This document shows positions 14,735 through 22,686 of a stretch of 22,711 nt of DNA, one piece after another. The notes under the pieces were generated by a model, which was not told the origin of the DNA, ran no database searches, and saw only the letters and a program-made list of their open reading frames with translations. The translations under genes were made by a program, and so were the position numbers. Source of the stretch: XYD1-FULL-44-32 sp964433715 (GTDB lineage Bacteria > Patescibacteriota > Minisyncoccia > Phycocordibacterales > XYD1-FULL-46-19); contig CAYSSL010000006.1 of the NCBI GenBank assembly GCA_964433715.1, positions 1 to 22,711 on the forward strand, in the 5' to 3' direction. Position 1 is the first letter of the stretch; each line of letters begins with the position of its first letter.

Positions 14735-15849
14735 TTAGCCAAATCGTCAAATAAACCAGCTAAAATCTGAACATTTTGCTCCATAGAGAAAAGTTGGGAT
14801 CGATCATAAGCAGACCGGCCCAAACACAGCTGAAGATCTGAATCTTTCAATATCCGCCCTAGCGCCTGAGCTAAAGCTACACTGTCCTTGGGGGGCACCA
14901 AGAGACCGCTTTGTCCATCAATAATCGCCTCTTCTGTTCCACTTACTCGCGTAGCCACAATAGGACAACCAGCGTTCATGGCACCCAAAAGACTCAACGA
15001 CAATCCTTCCCAGAGCGACGGAAAAACAAAAATATCACTCAAGGCTAAAATATCAGTCATCGGTGACGATGGGTAAAATGACACCATATCATTAAGGCCT
15101 AAATCATTTGCCTGCTTAGCCAACACTTCTTGCAACACCCCATCGCCAAAGATAAGACAATGGCAAGGTTCGAGTCCATTCTCTGACCGCAACAAGCTTA
15201 GGGCTTCCAATAAATAAGTGTGTCCTTTTTGCTCTACCAGCCGACCGGCCGTAACTAAATATTTTTTTTGAGTCGGTAAGCCATAGCGAGCCAAGACTTC
15301 TGTTCGCTTGTCGCGCACTTGAGAAAAAACTAGCTCTACCGCATTGTGATTAATCAGAATTTTATCGCCACCAATCTTTTCGGTCGTAATTAAAAAATCT
15401 CTGACTTGAGCTGCGCCGACAATAATCTTTGCCGTGACAGTCGCTAACAACCGATCAACAACAACTTGCCAGCGTTTTCGATCTTGGGAAACATTGTGTT
15501 CATAGGCCACCCGATAAGGTACGCCCGCCAAAACCGCCACAATCCGACCAACTAAATTAGCTTCAAATAAGTTGGTCACTATGATATCAAATTTTTCTTG
15601 TCGTAAATAACGATAAAAACGCCACCATGATTTTAAATCAGAGACAGATTTAAAATTAAAAGTGATATAACTTACCTCTTGGCTCAAACGATCCACCATA
15701 TCAGCTGGTGAACCAGCATAGAGGCAAGCCACAGTCGGCTCGTAACCATGGGAAACAATGGTATTAGCCTGACCAATCACCAAATTTTCAGCTCCTCCCA
15801 CCTTAAGCTTGTTAATCAAAAAAATAATTTTCTTAGTTTTTGTCACCAT
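14731..15849 (-). CDS. GT4-family glycosyltransferase with altered EX7E motif (372 aa)
   Basis: GT-B-fold enzyme. The N-terminal NKLKVGGAE block is the classic acceptor-domain loop; TAGRLVEQKG carries Arg203 and Lys208 of the donor site, and IFGDGVLQ and FVFPSLWEG follow. The EX7E signature reads EGLSLSLLG: Glu281 is present but the second Glu position (289) is Gly. Flanking AMNAGCPIVATRVSGTEE is intact, so this is not a frameshift. Length is normal, with no premature stop. The gene starts ATG 15849, one base after the upstream stop, and runs into the SDR gene. It may be a true transferase with a changed donor pocket, or a weakly active one. Family is confident; donor is unknown. Confidence 0.9.
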   Translation of the reverse strand: MVTKTKKIIFLINKLKVGGAENLVIGQANTIVSHGYEPTVACLYAGSPADMVDRLSQEVSYITFNFKSVSDLKSWWRFYRYLRQEKFDIIVTNLFEANLVGRIVAVLAGVPYRVAYEHNVSQDRKRWQVVVDRLLATVTAKIIVGAAQVRDFLITTEKIGGDKILINHNAVELVFSQVRDKRTEVLARYGLPTQKKYLVTAGRLVEQKGHTYLLEALSLLRSENGLEPCHCLIFGDGVLQEVLAKQANDLGLNDMVSFYPSSPMTDILALSDIFVFPSLWEGLSLSLLGAMNAGCPIVATRVSGTEEAIIDGQSGLLVPPKDSVALAQALGRILKDSDLQLCLGRSAYDRSQLFSMEQNVQILAGLFDDLAK

Positions 15850-15850
15850 A

Positions 15851-17578
15851 CTATTTTGAGATTGTTGATGTCTTTACTTCATAAATAGCCACAAACGGTC
15901 CAGAAGACTGCAGGTGAGGCAAGGTGATGTAAGGCATAACTAAATCATTAATAATATTACCAGAAACACCGCTGGCTTTTTTATCGGGACGGAAAAATTT
16001 CACCATAACAAACTCTCTATTGGGCAATAGCTCCACTAAATCAGCTTTAGCTTCTACTAAATCGGTAGGTGAAAAAGCACTAACAATAGCCAGATTAAAC
16101 TGTCGCTTATCAATACCAGAGCGCTCAGGATAATGAGGCAAAGGCACCACATTATAGCTAGGCGAAGGATATTGATCGGTAGGCAAAGCAAGCAGATAAC
16201 GCCTTTTAGTAGTAGAAAAACCTCCGTGGTCTATTATATCTTGAACGGCACTGCGGCTTTCGGGTAAATCAATAAAAATGTCATTAGTAATAATCAGACT
16301 ATCCTTGGTCGCGTGCTCAAATACCCAATTTTGAGCCAAAATTCTGGTCGTAGGCTCGGCTATGACAAAAGTCCAAATAACTAGCAAGTATAGTCCGGGA
16401 AGAAAAAATACACCCAATAAAAGACGTCTATTTTGTGGCAACTTATCAAAAAGCCGACCAACCATATACCCACCAAGAAGGGAAAGCCAAGGAATAACTG
16501 GTAAGAAATAGAACGGAAAGTCACCAAAAAGACTGATGGCTACGTAGTAAGAAGCAATGAAAGAGCCAAAAATGAGGGATTTTTTTTGATCGTAACGCCA
16601 CAAAAAATAGAACCCGATAAGTGCCAAGAGTAACAGGGCTGGTTCATAAGACAGTAAAATTTTAGCGTAATAAGTAAATTTATAACTTAGCGAAGTCTCA
16701 ATATTGCTATAACGCAATAAATCTTCGCTCACATAATCACCGCGAACATCTGATGGCAACAAGGAAGCAAAGGCGGGTAAAAAAGAGCTACTATAGTTGG
16801 TGAAGCCATGCGGATTAAGATAATAAATACCAGGAAGGGCACACCAAAACAGCAAAACACCAGCTAAAAATTTTTTATCTAGAAAAAAAGCTTGGCCCCA
16901 TCCTCCACTTTTATAGTAATGAACCAATACATAAGGAATGCCAGCCAAAGCACCAATTGCGTGAGTACCAAAGGCCAAGATTAAACTAAGACCAACCAAT
17001 AGGTGATGATAATAACGAGGCTTGGTTGATTGGTACAAAAGAGTTATAAAAAATAAAGCCAAAGTCGTGGCCAAAGTATGGATCATCCAAACTTTGGCAA
17101 ATTGCGCCATTTGGACAAATAAAATACTAGTAATAGTAAACCAAGAAGCAAAGATACCAGCCCAGCGCCCAAATAAACGACGACCAATCTCATACACTAA
17201 ATAAATAGTAATGCCCGCACAAATAATAGTAATAAACCGACCCAGAGGTAAAAATTTTGGTGTTTCTAAAATCACAAACTCGCGCACCCCTTCCCAATCA
17301 GCAAAGTTTCCACCAAAACGCATCGCCAATAACGCCACCAGAAAAAATGGTAAATAAAAATAGACCGCCAGCGGTAAGTGGTAAAAAGTATCATAAGCTG
17401 GTCTCAAACTCACATCGCCCAACATGCGCAAGGTGGCGTTTGTAAGGGTCATTTCATCCCCCACTGCCGATAGCCCAAACTCATAAAATAAGCCAGCCAA
17501 CTCAACTAACAAGAAAAAAAACAATGGTAACAATATGGGACCGAAAGTTTTCAGCTGATTAATAATTTTGTTAGTCAT
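15851..17578 (-). CDS. GT39/ArnT-like membrane glycosyltransferase (575 aa)
   Basis: A GT-C-fold polytopic protein of the dolichyl-phosphate-mannose/ArnT-like superfamily, which transfers sugars from polyprenyl phosphates outside the cytoplasmic membrane. About ten or eleven membrane helices occupy residues 12-412. The first extracytoplasmic loop contains GDEMTLTNATL with the expected Asp41-Glu42 pair, the catalytic feature of this fold. A C-terminal soluble part of about 150 residues follows (from roughly 413). Start ATG 17578 overlaps the end of the upstream LPG-synthase-like gene by eight bases, and its stop is one base before the next start. No SD. Likely adds a sugar to the surface glycan or a lipid; acceptor is unknown. 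Confidence 0.85.
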   Translation of the reverse strand: MTNKIINQLKTFGPILLPLFFFLLVELAGLFYEFGLSAVGDEMTLTNATLRMLGDVSLRPAYDTFYHLPLAVYFYLPFFLVALLAMRFGGNFADWEGVREFVILETPKFLPLGRFITIICAGITIYLVYEIGRRLFGRWAGIFASWFTITSILFVQMAQFAKVWMIHTLATTLALFFITLLYQSTKPRYYHHLLVGLSLILAFGTHAIGALAGIPYVLVHYYKSGGWGQAFFLDKKFLAGVLLFWCALPGIYYLNPHGFTNYSSSFLPAFASLLPSDVRGDYVSEDLLRYSNIETSLSYKFTYYAKILLSYEPALLLLALIGFYFLWRYDQKKSLIFGSFIASYYVAISLFGDFPFYFLPVIPWLSLLGGYMVGRLFDKLPQNRRLLLGVFFLPGLYLLVIWTFVIAEPTTRILAQNWVFEHATKDSLIITNDIFIDLPESRSAVQDIIDHGGFSTTKRRYLLALPTDQYPSPSYNVVPLPHYPERSGIDKRQFNLAIVSAFSPTDLVEAKADLVELLPNREFVMVKFFRPDKKASGVSGNIINDLVMPYITLPHLQSSGPFVAIYEVKTSTISK

Positions 17579-18524
17579 GCGAAATTTTAGCTATATCCCA
17601 CAATTGAACTACTCCGCCCAATCCAGCGAGAACAATCTGGAGAAAAAACAAGGTGAGTGATACTGCCAAAGCCGCTATCGGCGTCACGCCAAACATACCG
17701 AGCAATCCCACCAGTGTCGCCTCTCTCAAGCCCAACCCTCCAACAGTCAGGGGCAACAATAAAATGATTGACAATAGACTAGCGATCCAAGCCCAATCTA
17801 CTAGACTCAAATTTATGCCAACTTGAGTTCCCACCAGCCACATAATAACAACAGCGATACTTTGGTATAAAACAGCCATCAAGATACTCCCCAACATCTT
17901 CCTAGGCTGGTGAAAATAATGATGATTTTTATCATTAATTTGATTAAACGATTCGAGTGGTTTGACTAAAAATGAGTAACGGTGCTGACACCAAGCGACC
18001 GGAAACTTAAAGCGAAGATAACCAATTAGATAAAATATTCCCAGCGCCACAATGAGCAGTAAAAAACTAAGGATAATAATGGACCGGTTATGCCCACTTA
18101 AAGGTAAGGCTGAAAAACTAATTCCCCCCAGCCCCACAATCACCACCGCACCCAAGAGACCCGTAATCTTATCAACCATAACCGTCGCGGTGATATGGCG
18201 CCAATCAATAACAGTGATTCTGCTCAAATAATAAGTCTTGGCCGCCTCCCCCGCTAATTGACCAGAAACTGTTAACGAATAATATTGACCCACCAAACTA
18301 CTCTTTAGTAGCGACCACCAACTATATTCGGGCAATAAAATTTTCCATTTATAGACCTTGATGATTAAGGCTCCTAATTCTAAAACAATGAGTAAAACCA
18401 GCAGATTAAGTGGCAATTTTTTAAGAGCCAAAACCAGTTCGCCCCAACCCTGGTGAGACAGCCACCAGCCGCCGAGACCGATCACTAACATAGTTAAAAA
18501 TATTTTAATGAAACGCCAAGACAT
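17571..18524 (-). CDS. LPG-synthase-TM/AglD-like membrane protein (317 aa)
   Basis: Belongs to the lysylphosphatidylglycerol synthase transmembrane family (UPF0104, AglD/MprF membrane part). It has about eight membrane helices and the family landmarks SLTVSGQLAGEAAKTYYL, MVDKITGLLGAVV and PLTVGGLGLREATLVGLLG, which includes the conserved GG-G-RE block. There is no soluble aminoacyl-transferase domain, so it is not a full MprF. In glycan loci such proteins are thought to move or handle lipid-linked sugars; the exact job is not known. It lies eight bases after its upstream neighbour and overlaps the GT39-like gene by eight bases, which suggests a shared transcript and joint action with it. Confidence 0.87.
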   Translation of the reverse strand: MSWRFIKIFLTMLVIGLGGWWLSHQGWGELVLALKKLPLNLLVLLIVLELGALIIKVYKWKILLPEYSWWSLLKSSLVGQYYSLTVSGQLAGEAAKTYYLSRITVIDWRHITATVMVDKITGLLGAVVIVGLGGISFSALPLSGHNRSIIILSFLLLIVALGIFYLIGYLRFKFPVAWCQHRYSFLVKPLESFNQINDKNHHYFHQPRKMLGSILMAVLYQSIAVVIMWLVGTQVGINLSLVDWAWIASLLSIILLLPLTVGGLGLREATLVGLLGMFGVTPIAALAVSLTLFFLQIVLAGLGGVVQLWDIAKISHD

Positions 18525-18532
18525 AAAGTGGG

Positions 18533-19414
18533 TTATATCTTCTGTAAGATAATCATTATTCTTGTCCCCGTCAGATCATCAATTTTATAAGGACTAAAAT
18601 CAGCGGCCACTTTAGGTGGAATTTTACTCTGATCAACCCTCTCGACAGACTGATGAACTACCTTAAGCCCATGGTGATCAAAACACTTTAACCAGTCATT
18701 AATTCGCAAACGATTGGTGTAAAATATTGAATCGCCTGTCAATTTGTTCCACTCACTCGCACTGTACCGTAAAAAATTGAGTGGATTGGCCATGTTAATA
18801 TGGTCGCGTAAATCAATCTCATGCATCATTATTCCTCCGGGTGCTAAATAAGCCATCATATTTATAACCGCGTCTTCTGCTTTGTCGGCCGGAATATGTT
18901 CCAACACAGCAGAAGTCAAAATTAGATCATAGCCCCCAATTAAATCTTTATCCAAAACAGTAACGTCTAGTGATTTAAAGTTAAAAGCCTCGTCAAAAAC
19001 AATATCATCACCATCAATCTTTATATGATCAGTAATAGTGGGACAAAAATTCTGGGCCACAGCTGTGATTAATTTTTTCTCTCGCAACAACTCACGACGA
19101 TTGGCTAAAAAATCTTTAAAATAATCCGTCGCCGTCCAAGATTGTATTCCGTCTGACCAAAAAAAATAACCCAGTCCAATAGAACCTCCCGCCCCAATAT
19201 CTAATACTCGTCGGCCAGCAAGATTTATTCCGCAATCAATCAATAGCTGACGCCAAATCTTATATTGATCCAAAAAACTATGATAATGTCGTCTATCCCA
19301 AGCATGAGATAACATTAGTTTTTTTAGCTTAGGGTGTTTTAAAATTCTAATCATCAGCTCATCAAGACCGACAACCTGAACTAAGTTTAAAACGCCCTTG
19401 GTCGTGTTGGTCAT
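18533..19414 (-). CDS. Class I SAM-dependent methyltransferase (293 aa)
   Basis: The N-terminal 65 residues are helical. SAM motif I is VLDIGAGGSIGLGYFF (about 70-85), with ATDYFKDF (acidic loop, about 95-102) and LILTSAVLEHIP (about 165-176). Later MMHEIDLRDHINM follows the core, as in sugar methyltransferases of surface-glycan clusters. The C-terminus includes a DDLTG segment and ends in a short strand. It overlaps the aminotransferase by four bases (ATGA), suggesting coupling, and is followed by the LPG-synthase-like gene after eight bases. O- or C-methylation of a sugar is likely; the acceptor is unknown. Confidence 0.87.
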   Translation of the reverse strand: MTNTTKGVLNLVQVVGLDELMIRILKHPKLKKLMLSHAWDRRHYHSFLDQYKIWRQLLIDCGINLAGRRVLDIGAGGSIGLGYFFWSDGIQSWTATDYFKDFLANRRELLREKKLITAVAQNFCPTITDHIKIDGDDIVFDEAFNFKSLDVTVLDKDLIGGYDLILTSAVLEHIPADKAEDAVINMMAYLAPGGIMMHEIDLRDHINMANPLNFLRYSASEWNKLTGDSIFYTNRLRINDWLKCFDHHGLKVVHQSVERVDQSKIPPKVAADFSPYKIDDLTGTRIMIILQKI

Positions 19415-20469
19415 AGGTTATTTATATTTTTCCACTCGTCCAGTAGTTTCAAAATTAATTTAACTTCCGTCGGTTTCACTTTATGGTGTAATGGCAAAAT
19501 AAAGTATTTATCTTCCAATTCATCCATCAGCGGAAACGCCTGACGGCCACCAAAAACTGTATATTTATCGTTACGGTAATGATGTTGTCCCGTACCCACC
19601 CCGTGGGCAGCCAAATAACTCATTGCCTCAAGCGGTAGCCCCACCACCAGTGCAAACCAAATATGAGCAGTCACATCGGGGTGCTCATTATATACCGCCA
19701 TTAGTTTTTTTCGCTTACTGATAAGCTTGTCAATATTTGCCAAATTACCCCGACCAATGGCCGCCGTAATATCGTTCATATGATACTTGTATCCCGCTTC
19801 AACAATGTCCGTATCTCCAAGTTTTTGTTTTTGTTCTCGATCATAGCCGAACCACCTAAGTCTTTTGGCTCGTTCGTATGATTGTTCATCCTTAACAATC
19901 AAAAACCCACCATCGCCAGCGGTAAGTGTTTTAATGGCCTGTAAAGAAACACAGGTAAAATCGGCCTTGCCCCAAAAATCAGATCCGATAGCCTGAGCAG
20001 CATCTTCGATAAGAATTATGTTTTTTTCTTTCGTGATTTCTAAAAGTTCTTTCAATCCCCTGTTGTTACCACCAAAATGGACAAAAACTATCGCTTTAGT
20101 TTTCGGCGTAATTTTTCTTTTTACATCTTCAATACTAATATTAAAATCTCTCTCAATGTCAGCAAAAACAACTTTAGCCTTGCGGTGAAGGAGTGGTAAA
20201 TTTGTCATAACCGCCGTAAAAACCGGCGTTATAACCTCGTCACCTTCACCAATACCAGCCAGCTCGTAGGTCAGCTCCAGAGCCGAAGTACCAGAATTTA
20301 CCGCCACCACATTATTGAGACCAAATTTTTCTCCGAACTCTTTTTCAAAAGCCTTAACCTCGGGTCCCTCTCCAATAATAGCGCCATAATTGGACCTCAG
20401 TAACAAGAGACACACATTCCACACCGAACGGAGTGACACGTATGTTTTAAACAGGCGGACGTGCTTCAT
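19411..20469 (-). CDS. DegT/DnrJ/EryC1/StrS-family sugar aminotransferase (352 aa)
   Basis: PLP-dependent aminotransferase that installs an amino group on a keto-sugar nucleotide. Visible PLP features: VNSGTSALEL (Ser59-Gly60-Thr61), ILIEDAAQAIGS (Asp156) and SLQAIKTLTAGDGG with the Schiff-base Lys180. GYKYHMNDITAAIGRGNL is the conserved C-terminal signature. The segment between the post-core helix (KRKKLMAVYN) and the HIWFALVV strand is shorter than in the family as I know it, so overall length is a little below the usual 365-390 residues. ATG 20469 is 27 bases after the stop of the upstream C-methyltransferase gene; the gap contains no SD and a possible TACTAT -10. The position next to the SDR and C-methyltransferase supports an amino-sugar role. 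Confidence 0.92.
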   Translation of the reverse strand: MKHVRLFKTYVSLRSVWNVCLLLLRSNYGAIIGEGPEVKAFEKEFGEKFGLNNVVAVNSGTSALELTYELAGIGEGDEVITPVFTAVMTNLPLLHRKAKVVFADIERDFNISIEDVKRKITPKTKAIVFVHFGGNNRGLKELLEITKEKNIILIEDAAQAIGSDFWGKADFTCVSLQAIKTLTAGDGGFLIVKDEQSYERAKRLRWFGYDREQKQKLGDTDIVEAGYKYHMNDITAAIGRGNLANIDKLISKRKKLMAVYNEHPDVTAHIWFALVVGLPLEAMSYLAAHGVGTGQHHYRNDKYTVFGGRQAFPLMDELEDKYFILPLHHKVKPTEVKLILKLLDEWKNINNL

Positions 20470-20496
20470 AGATATAGTATGTGGCCAGACCCCAAC

Positions 20497-21762
20497 TTAA
20501 TCAACAATGCGAAAGTGTGGCAGAGGAATGATAAATTTTGACTTAAGTCCTTTAGCCTTCCAGTTTTTTATAATATAGTCAGCAAAATGCCAAGCGAGAA
20601 TAAGAACATAGTCCGGTTTGTCTTTCAATAATATTTCGTTGCTAACAATTGGGTTGTGAGTACCGGCCATATATTTTCCAACCTTTTCTGTCCCCGGCAA
20701 TTGAGCAATATAAGGCAAAAGAGTTCGATCAAGACCAAAATAATTCATCACTACCACCCCCCTCGTTGGACATGAGTCTGCCACTATTTTCTTTCCCTCC
20801 TTCTTAGCCTTAAGGGCGAGCTCTAGAAAATCATGCTTACTCTTATGAACTTTTTTTCTAAATTTTATCCAAGCCTCTTCCTTAAACAATCCCGCTTTCT
20901 CCTCGGCTTGAAGAATTTTTTTGACATTAGGACTAACAGGATGTTTACCTTTCCACCCCGCATACACCTTTATACTTCCCTCTCGCCCTTTCATTCTATA
21001 GGCGTCGAAAACTTCCATCTTGTAATATTCAAAAAGTTTAACTAGCGACTTCAAACTGTAAATACGAACATGCTCATGATATATCTGATCAAATTGGTTA
21101 CCTTCAAAAACATCTAGAAGATACTGACTTTCGGTTACCACCGCTCCGTCTTTAGCAAGAAGACGAGACAAACCACGCATAACTTCCCCAAGGCTTGCCA
21201 CATGAGCAAAGACATTGGTAAAGGTAATAACTTTAGCTTTACCATATTTTATGACCACATCTTTAGCTACCGCCTCGTTAAAGAAAGCTTGGATAGTTTT
21301 TATCTTGTTTTCCGTTCGCGCCAACTTGGCCATATTAGTCGGCTCTACCCCCAAGGTCTTCATCCCTTGATCCCTGAAAAAAGTGAGAAGGGTGCCGTCG
21401 TTTGACCCCACATCAACGCACAAAGAATCTTTTGGTAATTTAAGATCCTTCACTATGTCTGCTGTAAACAATTTTAGATGATCACAAAGTGGTTTAGAGA
21501 TGCCTGTCCGATAAACATAGTTAGTTGTTGAAAACAAAAGTTTACTGTCAACAACATGGTCTAGCTGGCCCAAACCAGATTCTGGACAAATCATAAGGCG
21601 AAGAGAGTATTGGGTTTCTGGTTGACTAAGACTTTCTTCGGTCAACAGGGCCCCGGCGGACGGCTGAAAACCTAGGTCAATCGCCTCAAACAGGTTCTTG
21701 GAACCAGTGATTTGGCAACGATCAAGTTTTCCCACTGTCACATCATGATTAGGTTTTTTCAT
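20497..21762 (-). CDS. TylC3/NovU-like sugar C-methyltransferase with degenerate zinc site (421 aa)
   Basis: Three-part architecture of the Methyltransf_13/23/14 sugar C-methyltransferases, which add a branch methyl to keto-deoxysugars. The N-terminal domain normally binds zinc through two CxxC pairs, but here each pair keeps only its first Cys: C16QIT and C59PES. SAM motif I is CVDVGSNDGTLL (about 115-126). Catalytic-type HEH is at 229-231 (IYHEHVRIYSL). The C-terminal domain includes DSCPTRGVVVMNYFG. ATG 21762 is chosen over TTG 21768 because a strong promoter places transcription start at about 21764, downstream of the TTG. This is the first gene of the ten-gene run; the gene upstream of it is separated by a terminator and composition change. 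Family is confident; sugar is unknown. Confidence 0.88.
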   Translation of the reverse strand: MKKPNHDVTVGKLDRCQITGSKNLFEAIDLGFQPSAGALLTEESLSQPETQYSLRLMICPESGLGQLDHVVDSKLLFSTTNYVYRTGISKPLCDHLKLFTADIVKDLKLPKDSLCVDVGSNDGTLLTFFRDQGMKTLGVEPTNMAKLARTENKIKTIQAFFNEAVAKDVVIKYGKAKVITFTNVFAHVASLGEVMRGLSRLLAKDGAVVTESQYLLDVFEGNQFDQIYHEHVRIYSLKSLVKLFEYYKMEVFDAYRMKGREGSIKVYAGWKGKHPVSPNVKKILQAEEKAGLFKEEAWIKFRKKVHKSKHDFLELALKAKKEGKKIVADSCPTRGVVVMNYFGLDRTLLPYIAQLPGTEKVGKYMAGTHNPIVSNEILLKDKPDYVLILAWHFADYIIKNWKAKGLKSKFIIPLPHFRIVD

Positions 21763-21770
21763 ACCCAATA

Positions 21771-21798
21771 TTTATAGCATAATTAGTGCCAAAAACAA
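21771..21798 (-). promoter_or_regulatory. Main promoter of the ten-gene glycan run
   Basis: Minus strand -35 TTGTTT (21793-21798), 16-bp spacer, extended -10 TGCTATAAA (TATAAA 21771-21776). The -10 ends eight bases before ATG 21762, so the mRNA would be nearly leaderless. Confidence 0.7.
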
Positions 21799-21818
21799 GT
21801 AAGCCAAAAATATAAAAA

Positions 21819-21841
21819 CGCGCAGCTGGTTTAGCTGCGCG
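21819..21841 (-). terminator. Intrinsic terminator of the HD-family gene
   Basis: Perfect 9-bp stem CGCGCAGCT, 5-nt loop, complement. Read on the minus strand it is followed by TTTTTATATTTTT (21806-21818). It separates the HD gene from the glycan run. Confidence 0.9.
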
Positions 21842-21873
21842 TCGCAAAAATTCAACAATACAAAAGACCAGAC

Positions 21874-22608
21874 CTACTGCAGAAGCGAGGTCGGGTAGGG
21901 ATAGAGCCCCACCAACGCGCGCTCAGCGAGAATGTCCTCAATCAGGGTTTCCAGCCGTTTGGCACGGATCTTTCCGATCTCCAACGCCTTCGGCAGGCGA
22001 AGCGCGTATAGCCCCTCTGGCTTGCGGTACCAGTCGATCGCGTTCTGGATATCGTACAACACCGAATCGGGATGGTTGTACTTCTCCCGAGGGTGCCTCT
22101 CACTATAGTCCACCTGGATGGTGACCGGGTTCAAAATCCGAACACTGCTGTGGTGCTGACCACTGCGGATAGGGAGTGTTGCTCCCATATTGGCGAGCCG
22201 GTCAGCGTCGGCCAAGGCAATCGTCACCAGGTCATCGCCCTCTCTATTTGGCTTTGATCCGTGGTGAATTACCGCCCCAATCACACGATCTCGATCTGCT
22301 GCATCTATACAAACGTACTGATGCAACATCTCACACAGAACTTCTCGGACCACTTCTTCCGGAACGGTGGAAATGGTCTCTTGGGAGAGACTTAACTTCC
22401 GTTCCAAAATTCGGTCCGTGCTGTGAAGTAAGCCGGCAACTCCGGCCAGCACAGCTGCCTCGGCATCTGTCTCGGCCAAAATCAACCAAGCCAGTTGCCC
22501 CACTTCCAAGTCATGGTCCATATCGTGACCGGAGGCGGTCAACCCGACTTCTTTATGAGCCCGCGCGACCTCTCGCGTCAGCTCAGGGAAACGTTCCCAA
22601 ACTTTCAT
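21874..22608 (-). CDS. HD-superfamily protein with altered HD dyad (244 aa)
   Basis: An HD-fold metal-dependent phosphohydrolase-like protein. The opening GHDMDHDLEVGQLAW carries His28 and the usual first metal His (32), ALADADRL includes Asp136, and IHHGSK has His115/116. The block normally read LLHD reads LLHSTDR (His62, Ser63, Asp65), so the Asp of the HD dyad is Ser. Activity is therefore uncertain; Asp65 might substitute. The substrate is unknown. The gene has AAGGAG nine bases before ATG 22608, a perfect consensus promoter and its own terminator. The base composition (about 52% GC in a sampled 60-bp stretch, against about 40% in the neighbouring gene) differs from the rest of the window. 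I infer that it is an acquired self-contained gene, or belongs to a different expression class. Confidence 0.85.
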   Translation of the reverse strand: MKVWERFPELTREVARAHKEVGLTASGHDMDHDLEVGQLAWLILAETDAEAAVLAGVAGLLHSTDRILERKLSLSQETISTVPEEVVREVLCEMLHQYVCIDAADRDRVIGAVIHHGSKPNREGDDLVTIALADADRLANMGATLPIRSGQHHSSVRILNPVTIQVDYSERHPREKYNHPDSVLYDIQNAIDWYRKPEGLYALRLPKALEIGKIRAKRLETLIEDILAERALVGLYPYPTSLLQ

Positions 22609-22617
22609 TTCTGATCA

Positions 22618-22623
22618 CTCCTT
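22618..22623 (-). promoter_or_regulatory. Strong Shine-Dalgarno sequence of the HD-family gene
   Basis: Minus strand AAGGAG, nine bases before ATG 22608. It is unusual in this window, where most starts lack an SD, and it fixes the start. Confidence 0.85.
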
Positions 22624-22657
22624 TTCCTTGTTTTTTCAACCCTAAGTTCTGCCCTTT

Positions 22658-22686
22658 ATTATACACCTATATAGTAGATTTGTCAA
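22658..22686 (-). promoter_or_regulatory. Perfect consensus sigma70 promoter of the HD-family gene
   Basis: Minus strand TTGACA (22681-22686), 17-bp spacer, TATAAT (22658-22663), a perfect match to both hexamers with ideal spacing. Predicted start about 22651, leader about 43 nt. Confidence 0.85.

Noticed and set aside
22072..22257. Plus-strand frame of 61 codons antisense to the HD gene
   Set aside because: No initiation signals, and the opposite strand has a complete HD-family gene.
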